This document shows positions 19,188 to 28,151 of a stretch of 64,000 nucleotides of DNA, one piece after another. A program made the translations under genes and the position numbers. Location of the stretch: NCBI GenBank assembly GCA_026005035.1, contig BPKH01000002.1, positions 186,001-250,000 of the forward strand. The letters run 5' to 3'. The notes under the pieces are model-generated. The model did not search any database. It saw only the letters and a program-made list of their open reading frames with translations, and was not told the DNA's origin. Source of the DNA: Porticoccaceae bacterium (GTDB taxonomy: Bacteria; Pseudomonadota; Gammaproteobacteria; Pseudomonadales; Porticoccaceae). Position 1 is the first letter of the stretch, and each line of letters starts with the position of its first letter.

Positions 19188-20627
19188 ATGGTGAAGAAGG
19201 TTCCCATCACGGTTGCCCGCGGCGACGGCATCGGCCCCGAGATCATGGACGCCACCTTGCGCATTCTGGAGGCCGCGGGAGCGGCCCTCGAGATCGAGGA
19301 GATCGAGATCGGCGAGCAGGCGTATCTCAAGGGATACAGCGCCGGGATCGCCCCCGAAGCCTGGGAGTCTCTGCGGCGCACGAAGGTGTTCCTCAAGGCG
19401 CCGATCACCACTCCGCAGGGGGGCGGCTTCAAGAGTCTGAACGTGACGGTGCGCAAGACGCTCGGTCTGTACGCCAACGTCCGTCCCTGTAGGGCCTACG
19501 CCCCGTTCGTCAAAACGAAGCATCCGGGGATGGACGTCGTCATCGTGCGGGAAAACGAGGAGGACCTGTACGCTGGCATCGAACACCGGCAGACGGATCA
19601 GGTGTACCAGTGCCTGAAGCTCATCACCCGCCCGGGCAGCGAGAAGATCGTCCGCTACGCCTTCGAGTACGCGCGGATGAACGGCCGCAAGAAGGTCACT
19701 TGCTTCACCAAAGACAACATCATGAAGATGACCGACGGCCTGTTCCACAAGGTGTTCGACGAGGTGGCCGCGGAATATCCGGACATCGAGGCGGAGCACT
19801 GGATCGTGGACATCGGCGCGGCGAAGCTCGCCGATACGCCGGAGGTGTTCGACGTGGTGGTGCTGCCGAACCTCTACGGCGACATCTTGAGCGACGTGGC
19901 CGCCCAGATCGCGGGATCCGTGGGACTTGCCGGCTCGGCGAACATCGGCGAGCACGGGGCGATGTTCGAGGCGATCCACGGCTCGGCACCGCGGCGGGCC
20001 GGGCAGAACGTCGCCAACCCCTCCGGCCTGCTCCTGGGCGCGGTGATGATGCTCGTCCACATCGGCCAGTCGGACGTCGCCGAGCGGGTACACAACGCCT
20101 GGTTGCGCACCATCGAGGATGGCATCCACACCTACGACATCTACGACCCCGAGGTGAGCAAGGAGAAGGTGGGCACCCGAGAGTTCGCCGATGCGGTCAT
20201 CGCCCGGTTGGGCCAGGAACCGCAACATCTCAAGCCGGTGCGCTACGCGGCCAGCGGGCCGTTCCGGCCGCCGGCCCTCAAGCCGCAGCCCCGCGCCAAG
20301 AGGGAGACGATCGGGGTGGACGTGTTCGTCTTCGACCCCGATGCCAAGCCGGACGACCTGGCGGCGCGCCTGCAGGCTCAAGAGCGGGACGATCTGCGCT
20401 TGCGGCTCATCACCAACCGCGGCGTGAAAGTCTGGCCGGAGGGGTTGCCGGAGACCTTCTGCACCGACCACTGGCGGTGCCGCTTCAAGGCGGAAGGCCC
20501 CGTGAGCCACGCCGCCATCGTCGGCCTGTTGGGACGACTGGCCGAAGCGGGGATCGACTTCATCAAGACGGAGCACCTCTGCACCTTCGACGGCGAAGAG
20601 GCCTTCTCCAAGGGTCAGGGCGAGTGA
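19188..20627 (+). CDS. icd: NADP-dependent isocitrate dehydrogenase, Thermus-type with C-terminal extension
   Basis: This encodes 479 residues from an ATG preceded by GAGGAGG. The enzyme oxidises isocitrate to 2-oxoglutarate in the citric acid cycle. Substrate-loop residues are in FKSLNVTVRKTLGLYANVRP, with NEEDLYAG, a catalytic-lysine/aspartate region and the cofactor segment EAIHGSAPRRAGQNVANPSG. The first 330 residues are a standard beta-decarboxylating dehydrogenase. About 140 extra residues from KPQPRAKRETIGVDVFVF onward form the additional domain known from the Thermus thermophilus enzyme. E. coli Icd lacks this domain. No other cycle enzyme is adjacent. Confidence 0.92.
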   Translation: MVKKVPITVARGDGIGPEIMDATLRILEAAGAALEIEEIEIGEQAYLKGYSAGIAPEAWESLRRTKVFLKAPITTPQGGGFKSLNVTVRKTLGLYANVRPCRAYAPFVKTKHPGMDVVIVRENEEDLYAGIEHRQTDQVYQCLKLITRPGSEKIVRYAFEYARMNGRKKVTCFTKDNIMKMTDGLFHKVFDEVAAEYPDIEAEHWIVDIGAAKLADTPEVFDVVVLPNLYGDILSDVAAQIAGSVGLAGSANIGEHGAMFEAIHGSAPRRAGQNVANPSGLLLGAVMMLVHIGQSDVAERVHNAWLRTIEDGIHTYDIYDPEVSKEKVGTREFADAVIARLGQEPQHLKPVRYAASGPFRPPALKPQPRAKRETIGVDVFVFDPDAKPDDLAARLQAQERDDLRLRLITNRGVKVWPEGLPETFCTDHWRCRFKAEGPVSHAAIVGLLGRLAEAGIDFIKTEHLCTFDGEEAFSKGQGE

Positions 20628-20656
20628 GGGCGCAACGCCCGGGATGGCGGGCACGG

Positions 20657-20676
20657 CCCCGGCGGCACCGCCGGGG
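20657..20676. terminator. GC-rich hairpin after icd
   Basis: CCCCGGCGG and CCGCCGGGG pair perfectly across a two-base loop, 30 bases after the icd stop. No T tract follows, so it may act as a transcription pause or mRNA 3' protector and not a full intrinsic terminator. Confidence 0.4.
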
Positions 20677-20819
20677 TCGCGCCTCGGCATTGGGCCAGGG
20701 CGGGCAGAAGCGCACGGGCGCGCCGAGCCTCTCCCCTCCCTGCGGCCTAGGTGCACGGGCGCTATACTGGAAGCACTAGGAAGGAGGTCGCTTCCCGCGC
20801 AACGCGAGCGCCACCGACC

Positions 20820-21341
20820 ATGCGTGCAATGCCACTCCGCGCGGCCTCTCGTTTCCGCGCTTTTCCGGCGCCTTGGCACTGGCCCGTACTGGTCGCGCTG
20901 GTCGCCGGCGTGACCGGCTGCGCCACGCCGGGGTCGCCGGCGGCGCCCGAGCGGGCGGTGGAGAGCCTCCTCTACGCCCAGTACGAGCGGTGGAAGGGCG
21001 TTCCCTACCGGCTGGGGGGCAGCTCGCAACGCGGCGTCGACTGCTCGGGCCTGGTCCAACGGGTCTACCGCGATGCCTTCGGGGTGGTGTTGCCGCGCAA
21101 CACCTGGGACCAGTCCCTTGCCGGCAGGCCCGTACCCCCGGAGGCGCGGCGTCCCGGCGATCTGGTGTTTTTCAAGATGGGGCTGTGGGGTAACCACGTG
21201 GGCATCTACCTGGGCGACGATCGCTTCCTGCACGCTTCGAAAAGCGCGGGCGTCACCATATCCAGCCTGCGCGAGCCCTACTGGCGGCGCCACTATTGGA
21301 AGACGGTGCGGATTCCCACCGCCCGCCTGGCCGGGCGTTGA
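20820..21341 (+). CDS. NlpC/P60 family peptidoglycan endopeptidase lipoprotein
   Basis: This encodes 173 residues. A hydrophobic signal ends in VAGVTGC, giving a lipoprotein. The catalytic triad is visible: Cys75 in VDCSGLVQRVY, His126 in WGNHVGIYLG and His138 in FLHASKSAG. The GVPYRLGGSS motif precedes the cysteine as in MepS (Spr) and NlpC. Such enzymes cut the D-Glu-meso-DAP bond or crosslinks during wall growth. The ATG at 20820 was chosen because it gives the lipoprotein signal directly. It may be co-transcribed with the small gene downstream. Confidence 0.92.
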   Translation: MRAMPLRAASRFRAFPAPWHWPVLVALVAGVTGCATPGSPAAPERAVESLLYAQYERWKGVPYRLGGSSQRGVDCSGLVQRVYRDAFGVVLPRNTWDQSLAGRPVPPEARRPGDLVFFKMGLWGNHVGIYLGDDRFLHASKSAGVTISSLREPYWRRHYWKTVRIPTARLAGR

Positions 21342-21442
21342 GGGTGCGGCCAGGTTCGCCCTGGGGCGAAGCGGCGGGGAAGCGCCTCGGTCCGGAACCG
21401 GGCGGCACAAAGCAGGGACTGGCAGAACAGGGAACGGGCGGA

Positions 21443-21772
21443 GTGGCCGAGGGCGAGGAGAGAGGGGGCGGTGAGCGCACGGCGGGCAGCGCGCCGTGTT
21501 TCGCCGACCTGCCCCTTCCCGAGGGGGCGGTGCTCCTCGACAGCTGCCTGGTGCGCCTCGGCGAATTGCGCGCCTACCACCTGCCCTGGCGCTGGGCGGG
21601 ACTGGCCGCGGAGAGCCTGGCGATTCCCGCCGCGGAGGTGGCCCACCTGGACGACGGGGCCCTGGGCGCCCTTGCCCGCAGCCTGTCCGGGGATCAAGGG
21701 CACGCTGAGGTCACCGTGGTGCGCGGTCCCGGGCCCTGGGTGTTGGTGAGCTTCAACTTCTCGGTGGATTAA
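21443..21772 (+). CDS. Hypothetical protein, unknown family
   Basis: This encodes about 109 residues if the GTG at 21443 is used. An in-frame start at 21296 would overlap the NlpC/P60 gene. I do not recognise the family. The body reads as an alternating alpha/beta protein, with a CLVRLGELRAYHLPWRWAGL segment and a hydrophobic C-terminal strand PWVLVSFNFSVD. No signal peptide, cysteine pair or obvious catalytic motif is seen. It ends 86 bases before the CARF-HEPN gene on the same strand. It could be a partner of that gene or simply a neighbour. Confidence 0.6.
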   Translation: MAEGEERGGGERTAGSAPCFADLPLPEGAVLLDSCLVRLGELRAYHLPWRWAGLAAESLAIPAAEVAHLDDGALGALARSLSGDQGHAEVTVVRGPGPWVLVSFNFSVD

Positions 21773-21858
21773 GCTATCGACGCTGCGCCTTCGCGAACGC
21801 GCGGCGCCTGCGCGCTTGGGAAGGTGTGCCGATCCGCTCGCTGCTTGGGGGACGAAGG

Positions 21859-23071
21859 ATGGCCAGCACCCTGATCACCTTTCTGGGCCGCTCGCCGAAG
21901 GGGGAGGGCGGCTACCGGACCACCTGCTACGACTTTGGCGACGGGTCCAAATCCCCGCCGGTGGCCTTTTTTCGGCTGGACGTTGCTGGAGCGCCAGCAC
22001 CCCGACCGGCTGGTGGTGCTCGGCACCGCCGGCAGCATGTGGGACCATCTGTTCGAGGGCGACGTCGATCTCGGCGCGGAGGCCGAAGAGGAGCGGCTCG
22101 CCCTGGTGGAGGCGGTGGAGCGCCAGGCGGTGGAGCAGAGCCTACTGGACCGGCTGGCGCCGCTGCTCTCCCGTCGCCTGGACTGTGCGGTGCGGCTTCG
22201 CGTCATCTCCTACTGCCGCACCCCCGAGGAACAGGTGGGGCTCTTGCGCGATCTGGCCGAGGAGATCGGGCCCGCGGATCGGGTGGAGCTCGACATCACC
22301 CACGGCTTTCGCCATCTGCCCCTGCTCGCCCTGCTCGCCGCCTTGCATCTGCGGCGGGTGCGCGGCGCCCAGGTGAGCCACATCTGGTACGGCGCCTTCG
22401 ACCCCGACACCCGGCAGGCGCCGGTGTACGATCTGGCGGGCCTGCTCGGCATCGCCGACTGGCTGGAGGCCCTGAGCGTCTACGGCAGGACCCGCGACTA
22501 CGGGGTCTTCCACAAGCTGTTGGGCGAAGAGATCGGCGCTTTGCTGCGCCAGGCGGCCTTTTTCGAGATGGTCAACCGCCTCGGACAGGCGCGTTCCAAG
22601 CTGCGCGAGGTCCTCGGGCTCCTTTCCGAGCGCAGCGAAGACCCGGTGTTCGAGCTCTTTCGCGGCGAATTGGAGCGGCGCCTCGGCTGGGCGAAGCAGG
22701 ACAACTTCTACCTCCGCCAGCGGGAGCTCGCGCTCGAGTATCTCGCCTGCGGCCGCTATCTGGAGGCGATCCTCACCGCCTGGGAGGCGTTCATCACCCG
22801 CCTGCAGCGGGAATCCGGCGAGAGACTGGATCCCGACAACATGGAACACCGGGAGCGGATCCGCCAGGCGTTCGAAGATCGCGAGCGCGAGCGCTCCCCC
22901 CGCAGCGAGCTCTACCGCGACTACGACCGCCTGCGGCGGCTGCGCAATGCCGTGGCCCACGGCAGCCAGCCCAAGGGCGAGGAGGTGCTCCGGGCCCTGT
23001 CAGGTCCGGAGCAGATGCACGCCTTTTTGGAAGAACTCTTCGCGCGCCTGCTGCCCGCAGAGCTCGGCTAG
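21859..23071 (+). CDS. CARF-HEPN CRISPR ancillary protein, Csx2 (TIGR02221) type, one frameshift
   Basis: The ATG at 21859 opens MASTLITFLGRSPKGEGGYR, the Csx2-family start. A six-T run at 21968-21973 carries one extra T. Correcting it gives FFGWTLLERQHPDRLVVLGT and a 403-residue protein. The CARF part includes LVVLGTAGSMWD and the ligand-loop VELDITHGFRHLPLLAL. The C-terminal HEPN domain has the RNase motif R-x4-H in RLRNAVAHG. Family members are RNases switched on by cyclic oligoadenylate made by Cas10 of type III systems. No cas10 or type III cas gene is in this window, so the activator is missing here. Confidence 0.88.
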
Positions 23072-23171
23072 GGGTGCCGCGCGACGAGGATGGGACAGGG
23101 CAGGCGGCGCCGGTACGGGTGCTCGGATCCGCTGTGCGGGTGGCGGGCGAAGGTTGTGCCGGGTCCTGCGC

Positions 23172-24578
23172 TCAGGTTTTTCTCTTTACCCGATCGTACG
23201 CGGCCAGGGCGCGGCGGCGGCTTACGGCCAGATCGACGATGGGCGCCGGGTAATCGCGCCCGATCCGCACCCCGGCGGCCTCGAGGACCTCGCCCGGCGC
23301 CTCCCAGGGGCGGTGCAGCCAGCGGTCCGGGAGCCGCGCGATCTCGGGCACGAAGCGGCGCACGTAGGTGCCGGCAGGGTCGAACTTCTCCCCCTGCAGC
23401 ACCGGGTTGAAGATGCGGAAATAGGGCGCCGCGTCGGCGCCACAGCCCGCCACCCACTGCCAGCCGGCGGCGTTGTTGGCCGGGTCGGCGTCCACCAGGC
23501 AGTCCCGGAACCAGCGCTCGCCGGCGCGCCAGTCGATCAGCAGGTTCTTGACCAGAAACGAGGCGGTGACCATGCGCACGCGGTTGTGCATCCACCCCGT
23601 CTGCCACAGCTCGCGCATGCCGGCGTCGACGAGGGGAATGCCGGTGCGGCCACGCCTCCAGGCGGCGAAGCTCGCCTCGTCGTCGCGCCAGGGGAAACGA
23701 TCGAACTCCGGCCGGAGGGGACGCTCGGCGAGATCGGGATTGTGCACGAGCAGGCTCCACGAGAACTCGCGCCAGGCCAGTTCGGTGCGGAACTCATCGG
23801 CGCCTGTGCCCGTGGCCGCGTGCCAGGCGGCGTTGGGGGAAAGCTCCCCGAAGTGCAGATGGGGGGAAAGCCGCGAGGTGCCGTCCTCGCCCGGCAGGTC
23901 GCGGCGCGCGGGATAGGCGGCGAGTTTCTCGGCCACAAAGCGCGCGAGGCGCGCCTCGGCGGCTCGCTCACCGACCTGCCAGTGGGCCATCACCCGCTCG
24001 GCCCAGGGGTGCGCGGGCCACAGGCCGAGCGCCGCGAGGGGCAGCGCTTCGCGGTCGCGCAGCGCCTCGAAGCGCGGGGCCGGCTGCGGCCGGCGGGGCG
24101 GCGCCACGGCGAGACAGCCCTTCTGGTAGAAGGGGGTGAAGACCCGGTAGGGGGTGCCGTCGGGCTTGCGCGTCGCTTCGGGCTCCCACAGCAGAAAGCC
24201 GTTTTCGGCGTGCACTTCGCAGCCGGCGGTGCGCAGCGCCTCGGCCACGGCCTCGTCGCGGCCGGCAAGGGACGGATCGGGCAGCCTGCCCCAGGTGACC
24301 AAGCGCGCTCCCCAACGGGCGGCGAGCGCCGGAAGCAGCTCCTGGGGGCGGCCGCGGTAGCAGTTGAGCGCTCCACGGAGCCTATCGTCGAGCGCGGCGA
24401 GGGCGCGGTGGAGCCAAGCCCGTCCGGCTGCGCCGGGGGCGATCTCGCCCGGCTGGTCGGGGTCGACGATGAACACCGCGAGCACCTTTCCTGCCCGCGC
24501 CGCTTGCGCAAGGGCAGGGTTGTCGGCGAGCCGAAGGTCGCGGCGAAACCAGTGGATGGCAGGAGCTGGTGCGCTCAA
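23172..24578 (-). CDS. phr: Deoxyribodipyrimidine photolyase (class I CPD type)
   Basis: This encodes 468 residues from a TTG at 24578, 11 bases after chrR. The frame stays open further upstream, but the family start is IHWFRRDLRLADNPAL. The FAD and DNA-binding signatures are clear: GTSRLSPHLHFGELSPNAAW, FRTELAWREFSWSLLVHNPD, GIPLVDAGMRELWQTGWMHN and FRIFNPVLQGEKFDPAGTYV. The enzyme uses light to split pyrimidine dimers. Its place as the third gene of the rpoE-chrR operon matches photo-oxidative stress operons in other proteobacteria, so induction by light and singlet oxygen is inferred. Confidence 0.95.
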   Translation of the reverse strand: MSAPAPAIHWFRRDLRLADNPALAQAARAGKVLAVFIVDPDQPGEIAPGAAGRAWLHRALAALDDRLRGALNCYRGRPQELLPALAARWGARLVTWGRLPDPSLAGRDEAVAEALRTAGCEVHAENGFLLWEPEATRKPDGTPYRVFTPFYQKGCLAVAPPRRPQPAPRFEALRDREALPLAALGLWPAHPWAERVMAHWQVGERAAEARLARFVAEKLAAYPARRDLPGEDGTSRLSPHLHFGELSPNAAWHAATGTGADEFRTELAWREFSWSLLVHNPDLAERPLRPEFDRFPWRDDEASFAAWRRGRTGIPLVDAGMRELWQTGWMHNRVRMVTASFLVKNLLIDWRAGERWFRDCLVDADPANNAAGWQWVAGCGADAAPYFRIFNPVLQGEKFDPAGTYVRRFVPEIARLPDRWLHRPWEAPGEVLEAAGVRIGRDYPAPIVDLAVSRRRALAAYDRVKRKT

Positions 24579-24589
24579 GGGCGGTGCCC

Positions 24590-25234
24590 TCAGATCCGCA
24601 TCAGGGGTTGCAAAAGGCGCGGAATCAGGGGGCGGAAGCGCAAGGGCGCGTCGGTGGCGGCAAGGCAGATGCAGGGTGCCCCAGGGCCGGCGACGGGCGC
24701 GTGGGCGAGGCCCTCGTCGGCCACCTCCACGTCGCCTGCGCCGTAGTGGCCGGTCGCGTCGCCGAAGCTGCCTGCGAGGACCAAGGTCAGTTCCAGCCCG
24801 CTGTGGGAATGTTCCGGCACCGCCGTGCCCGGCGGAATGTGGAGAAGCCGCACCGAGCCCCGCGCATCCCGCGCGAGGATCTCCTGCCGAATGCCCCCGC
24901 CGAGCCGCCGCCAGCGCGGCGGCCTGCCGCCGAGCGCCTGCACGACCGGGCCCGGAAAGATGCCCATGGGCGCAGGCGGCGCCTCGTCGGGAAGATGGGG
25001 GGCGCCGTCGAGGCGGGCGAGCAGCGCTTCGCGCAGCCGCTCGTCGCCAGGTTCGTAGAGGGGGGGAAGGGAGTCGAGAACGGCGCCGGCTGCGAACTCC
25101 TCGGCGGCGAGCTGGGCGCGGCATTCGTCGCAGAGCGAGATGTGGGCGGCCACCACCGTGGCAAAGCTCTTCGGCAGGCTGCCGGCGGCATAGGCACGAA
25201 TCAGGCGGGCGGGAAGGTGATGGCGAATGGTCAT
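24590..25234 (-). CDS. chrR: ChrR-type zinc anti-sigma factor
   Basis: This encodes 214 residues. The N-terminal zinc-binding anti-sigma domain has the H-x3-C-x2-C motif in AAHISLCDECRAQLAAEE. The C-terminal half is a cupin, with PPGTAVPEHSHSGLELTLVL and later HAPVAGPGAPCICLA carrying metal ligands. In Rhodobacter, ChrR holds RpoE inactive and is degraded when singlet oxygen forms. The gene overlaps rpoE by four bases (ATGA), as expected for a sigma/anti-sigma pair. The annotated domains are complete. Confidence 0.95.
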   Translation of the reverse strand: MTIRHHLPARLIRAYAAGSLPKSFATVVAAHISLCDECRAQLAAEEFAAGAVLDSLPPLYEPGDERLREALLARLDGAPHLPDEAPPAPMGIFPGPVVQALGGRPPRWRRLGGGIRQEILARDARGSVRLLHIPPGTAVPEHSHSGLELTLVLAGSFGDATGHYGAGDVEVADEGLAHAPVAGPGAPCICLAATDAPLRFRPLIPRLLQPLMRI

Positions 25235-25833
25235 GGCGGTTTGTGCTCTTTCAGGTGGTACCTCAGCCGCTCCAGTGCGAGGCGGATGCGAGATTTCACG
25301 GTGCCGAGGGGCAGACCCGTCTCCTCCGCGATTTCCCGGTGGCTCAGCTCGCCCAGATAGGCCATCTCGACCATGCGGCGCTGCTCCTTCGGCAGTTCGG
25401 CAAGGGCCGCGCGCAGTCGCGCGCCCTCCGCTTGCAGGGCGAGGACCTCACCCGGATCGGGTTCAGGCGGCGGCTCGACCGCGAGCGCATCGGGCATGGG
25501 CCGGGTATCGCGGCGCACGATGTCGATGTACCGGTTGCGCGCGATCCGGAAGATCCAAGCCGAGGCTGAGGCCTGCGCGGGATCGAATTGACCTGCCTTC
25601 TGCCATACGCGCAACAAGGCGTCTTGGATCACGTCGTCGACGGCCGCACCTGTGCAGCCGAGCCGGGCAAGCATCGCCCGAAGGCGAGGGCCGTAAAAGT
25701 CGAAGAGCCGCGCAAAGGCTTGGCGGTCGCGCCGATCGCGCACCGCGAGCAGCCAGCGCGTCTGCTCGTCCAGTCCCGCGTGAGGCTCGTCGCCGGATGG
25801 CATCCCCGTCGCTCGCTTTGTCCCAATTGCCAT
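25231..25833 (-). CDS. rpoE: ECF sigma factor, RpoE/ECF11-like, ChrR partner
   Basis: This encodes 200 residues from the ATG at 25833. Region 2 reads FARLFDFYGPRLRAMLARLG through IQDALLRVWQKAGQFDPAQA and WIFRIARNRYIDIVRRD. Region 4 reads LAELPKEQRRMVEMAYLGEL with the helix-turn-helix SHREIAEETGLPLGTVKSRI. The partner anti-sigma is encoded by the overlapping chrR. It should direct RNA polymerase to photo-oxidative stress promoters such as the one found at 26012 in front of the divergent operon. No clear autoregulatory site was found before rpoE itself. Confidence 0.95.
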   Translation of the reverse strand: MAIGTKRATGMPSGDEPHAGLDEQTRWLLAVRDRRDRQAFARLFDFYGPRLRAMLARLGCTGAAVDDVIQDALLRVWQKAGQFDPAQASASAWIFRIARNRYIDIVRRDTRPMPDALAVEPPPEPDPGEVLALQAEGARLRAALAELPKEQRRMVEMAYLGELSHREIAEETGLPLGTVKSRIRLALERLRYHLKEHKPP

Positions 25834-26011
25834 GGGAGGCTCTCTTGTCGCTACGGGCGGCGCCGAGGGTTGGCGCTCCCATTTCGGGAGCCCCGCGGCG
25901 GAGAGCGCCCTGGCGGCGATGGTAGCAGTCCGTAGCCTTCTCGTGCCCGCGCCGGGCGCCTCGCACCGGCGCGCGGAAGGGTCCATGAGCGGGGCCAATG
26001 TCCCCGGCGGT

Positions 26012-26041
26012 TGATCCAAGGGGCGGCCGGCGCCGTAAAAA
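26012..26041 (+). promoter_or_regulatory. Predicted RpoE/ChrR-type promoter
   Basis: TGATCC at 26012-26017 is followed after exactly 18 bases by TAAAAA at 26036-26041. This resembles the RpoE promoter of Rhodobacter, recalled as TGATCC with a TAAG-like -10. It lies 35 bases ahead of the flavin oxidoreductase ATG and directly faces the rpoE-chrR operon. Confidence 0.65.
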
Positions 26042-26075
26042 GTTCGAAGAAATCGGAACACAGACCACATCGCCC

Positions 26076-27395
26076 ATGACCGTCGCTGTCCGCTCTTCGC
26101 AATCCCCACGGATCGCCGTCGTCGGCGGCGGGATTACGGGGCTTGCTGCCGCCCTCGATCTCGCCCCCTACTCACGGGTGACGCTGATCGAGGCCGCTCC
26201 CCAGCTCGGCGGCCACGCGCGCACCGTGCTCGCCGGGCGGCGCGGAGATCGGCCTGTGGACACCGGCTTCATCGTTTTTAACTACGCCACCTATCCTCAT
26301 CTGGCGCGCCTCTTTGCCGAGCTCGAGGTGCCCGTCGAGAGAAGCGACATGAGCTTCGGGGTGAGCCTCGACGGCGGCCGCTTCGAATACGCGCTGCGCG
26401 CTCCTGGCAGTCTCTTCGCCCAGCGCCGCCGGGTGCTCGACCCGCGCTTTCTGCGCATGCTCGCCGACATCCTTCGCTTCAACGCCCGCGCCGAGGCGGC
26501 GGTCGAGGCCGCGCCCGAGGGGATGACCCTCGACGAACTCCTCGATGGGCTCGGCGTCGGCGCCTGGTTTCGCGAGCGCTACCTGCGCCCCCTGACCGGC
26601 GCCATCTGGTCCACCCCAGAGGCCGAGATGGGCACCTTTCCGGCCCGCGCGCTGGTGCGCTTCCTGCGCAACCATGCGCTGTTGAGTACCCGCGGACAGC
26701 ACCAGTGGTTCACCGTCGCGGGGGGATCGCGCGAGTACGTGCGCCGCATCGAGGCGCGGCTTCGCGCCGCGGGGGTCGAGATTCGCACCGCTTGCCCGGT
26801 GCACCGAGTTTGCCGGCAGGCAGGGCGCGCGACCGTGCACCTTCAGGATGGTGGGTCAGTGGAGGTCGACGAGGTGATCCTCGCCGTCCACGCCGACGCC
26901 GCGCTCTCCCTGCTCGAGCTCCCCACGGCGGCCGAGCGCCGGCTACTCGGGGCGATCCGCTTTCGGGACAACCGCGCGGTGCTGCACTCCGACGAGACGC
27001 TGATGCCCCGGCGGCGCGCGGTCTGGTCGTCCTGGGTTTACCAGGGCGAGCGGCGTGCGGAGTGTCGCCGGATCGCGGTGAGCTACTGGATGAACCGGTT
27101 GCAAAACATCCCCGGAGAAGACCCGCTGTTCGTCACCCTCAACCCGGTGCGCGAGCCGCGCCAGGAAACCATCTATGACGAGCATGTCTTTCGCCACCCC
27201 GTCTTCGACGCCGCCGCCCTGGCAGCCCAACGCCAACTGTCCGCGATCCAGGGGCGAAACGGCACCTGGTTCGCCGGCGCCTGGGCGCGCAACGGCTTCC
27301 ACGAAGATGGGATCGCCTCGGCCCGCCGCGTGACCCGCGCACTTCTCGCCGCGCTCGCGGCCCGCCGCCACGGCGCTCCTCCGGAGCTCGGCTGA
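26076..27395 (+). CDS. FAD-dependent amine oxidase-like NAD(P)-binding protein
   Basis: This encodes 439 residues. The N-terminal dinucleotide fold is IAVVGGGITGLAAALDLA followed by a LGGHARTV motif. Middle landmarks include VDTGFIVFNYATYPHLARLF and LRPLTGAIWSTP. The C-terminal FAD motif is TWFAGAWARNGFHEDGIASA. This family is regularly found with DUF1365 and cyclopropane-fatty-acid synthase genes in RpoE/ChrR regulons. It is thought to modify membrane lipids or a related product. The ATG at 26076 lies just downstream of the predicted RpoE promoter, and it is the first gene of the eight-gene operon. Confidence 0.9.
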   Translation: MTVAVRSSQSPRIAVVGGGITGLAAALDLAPYSRVTLIEAAPQLGGHARTVLAGRRGDRPVDTGFIVFNYATYPHLARLFAELEVPVERSDMSFGVSLDGGRFEYALRAPGSLFAQRRRVLDPRFLRMLADILRFNARAEAAVEAAPEGMTLDELLDGLGVGAWFRERYLRPLTGAIWSTPEAEMGTFPARALVRFLRNHALLSTRGQHQWFTVAGGSREYVRRIEARLRAAGVEIRTACPVHRVCRQAGRATVHLQDGGSVEVDEVILAVHADAALSLLELPTAAERRLLGAIRFRDNRAVLHSDETLMPRRRAVWSSWVYQGERRAECRRIAVSYWMNRLQNIPGEDPLFVTLNPVREPRQETIYDEHVFRHPVFDAAALAAQRQLSAIQGRNGTWFAGAWARNGFHEDGIASARRVTRALLAALAARRHGAPPELG

Positions 27396-28151
27396 TGGCC
27401 GCAGTCCTCTGGATGCAGGGTCGGACGGTGCACGCCCGCCTGGGCCCCCCCTCACCACCGCTTCGCCCACGCGGTGGATTACGTGCTGATCGACCCCGAG
27501 GCTCGGCTCGAGGCCCCTGCGCTCTTCAGCCGCAACCGTTGGAACCTGGCCGCGGTGTGCGACCGCGACTACGGCTCTGCGCCCCTTCAGGGTCCGGCTT
27601 GGGCGCGCGATGCGGCGCGCCGGATGGGATTCCCCGAAGCGCAGACCGCCCCTTTGCGCCTGCTGACCGCGCCGAGGCTTCTCGGCGGGGGCTTCAACCC
27701 GGTGAGCTTCTGGTTCTTTCTTGGCCCCTCGGCCCGCCCGCGCGCCGTGATCGCCGAGGTCAACAACACCTACGGCGACCGCCACGCCTATTTCTGTCAC
27801 CTCCCGGGCTATCCTGAGCTCGGTCCTGCGGACGAGGTCAAAGCCCGCAAGATCTTCCACGTCTCGCCCTTCCAAGAGGTGGCGGGAGAGTACGCGTTTC
27901 GCTTCGCCCTCGGCACGAGCCGCCTCGCCATCCGCATCATCCACCGCTCCCCGGCGGGGGGGTTGGCGGCAAGCCTCGCGGGCCGTCTCGCGCCGATGAC
28001 AAACCGCCACATCCTGCGCGCGCTCGCCCGCCAGCCGCTGGCGCCCATCCGCACGCTCGCTCTCATCCACTGGCAGGCGCTCAGGCTCTGGCTGAAGGGC
28101 GCGCCCTTCCGCCCCCGACCCCTGCCGCCGACAACGGAGATCAGCCGATGA
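27395..28151 (+). CDS. DUF1365 protein (one frameshift near the N terminus)
   Basis: The ATG at 27395 overlaps the previous stop (TGATG). A seven-C run at about 27446-27452 carries one extra C. Removing it joins MAAVLWMQGRTVHARLGPP to HHRFAHAVDYVLIDP, giving about 251 residues. DUF1365 landmarks are LGGGFNPVSFWFFLG, VIAEVNNTYGDRHAYFCH and RKIFHVSPFQEVAGEYAFRF. Members are always near cyclopropane-type fatty acid synthases and photolyases in stress islands. A role in lipid modification is inferred. The last bases overlap the next gene by four. Confidence 0.88.

Noticed and set aside
21296-21442. N-terminal extension of the small gene upstream of the CARF-HEPN gene
   Set aside because: It overlaps the 3' end of the NlpC/P60 gene and reads as its shadow. 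The GTG at 21443 is a better start.
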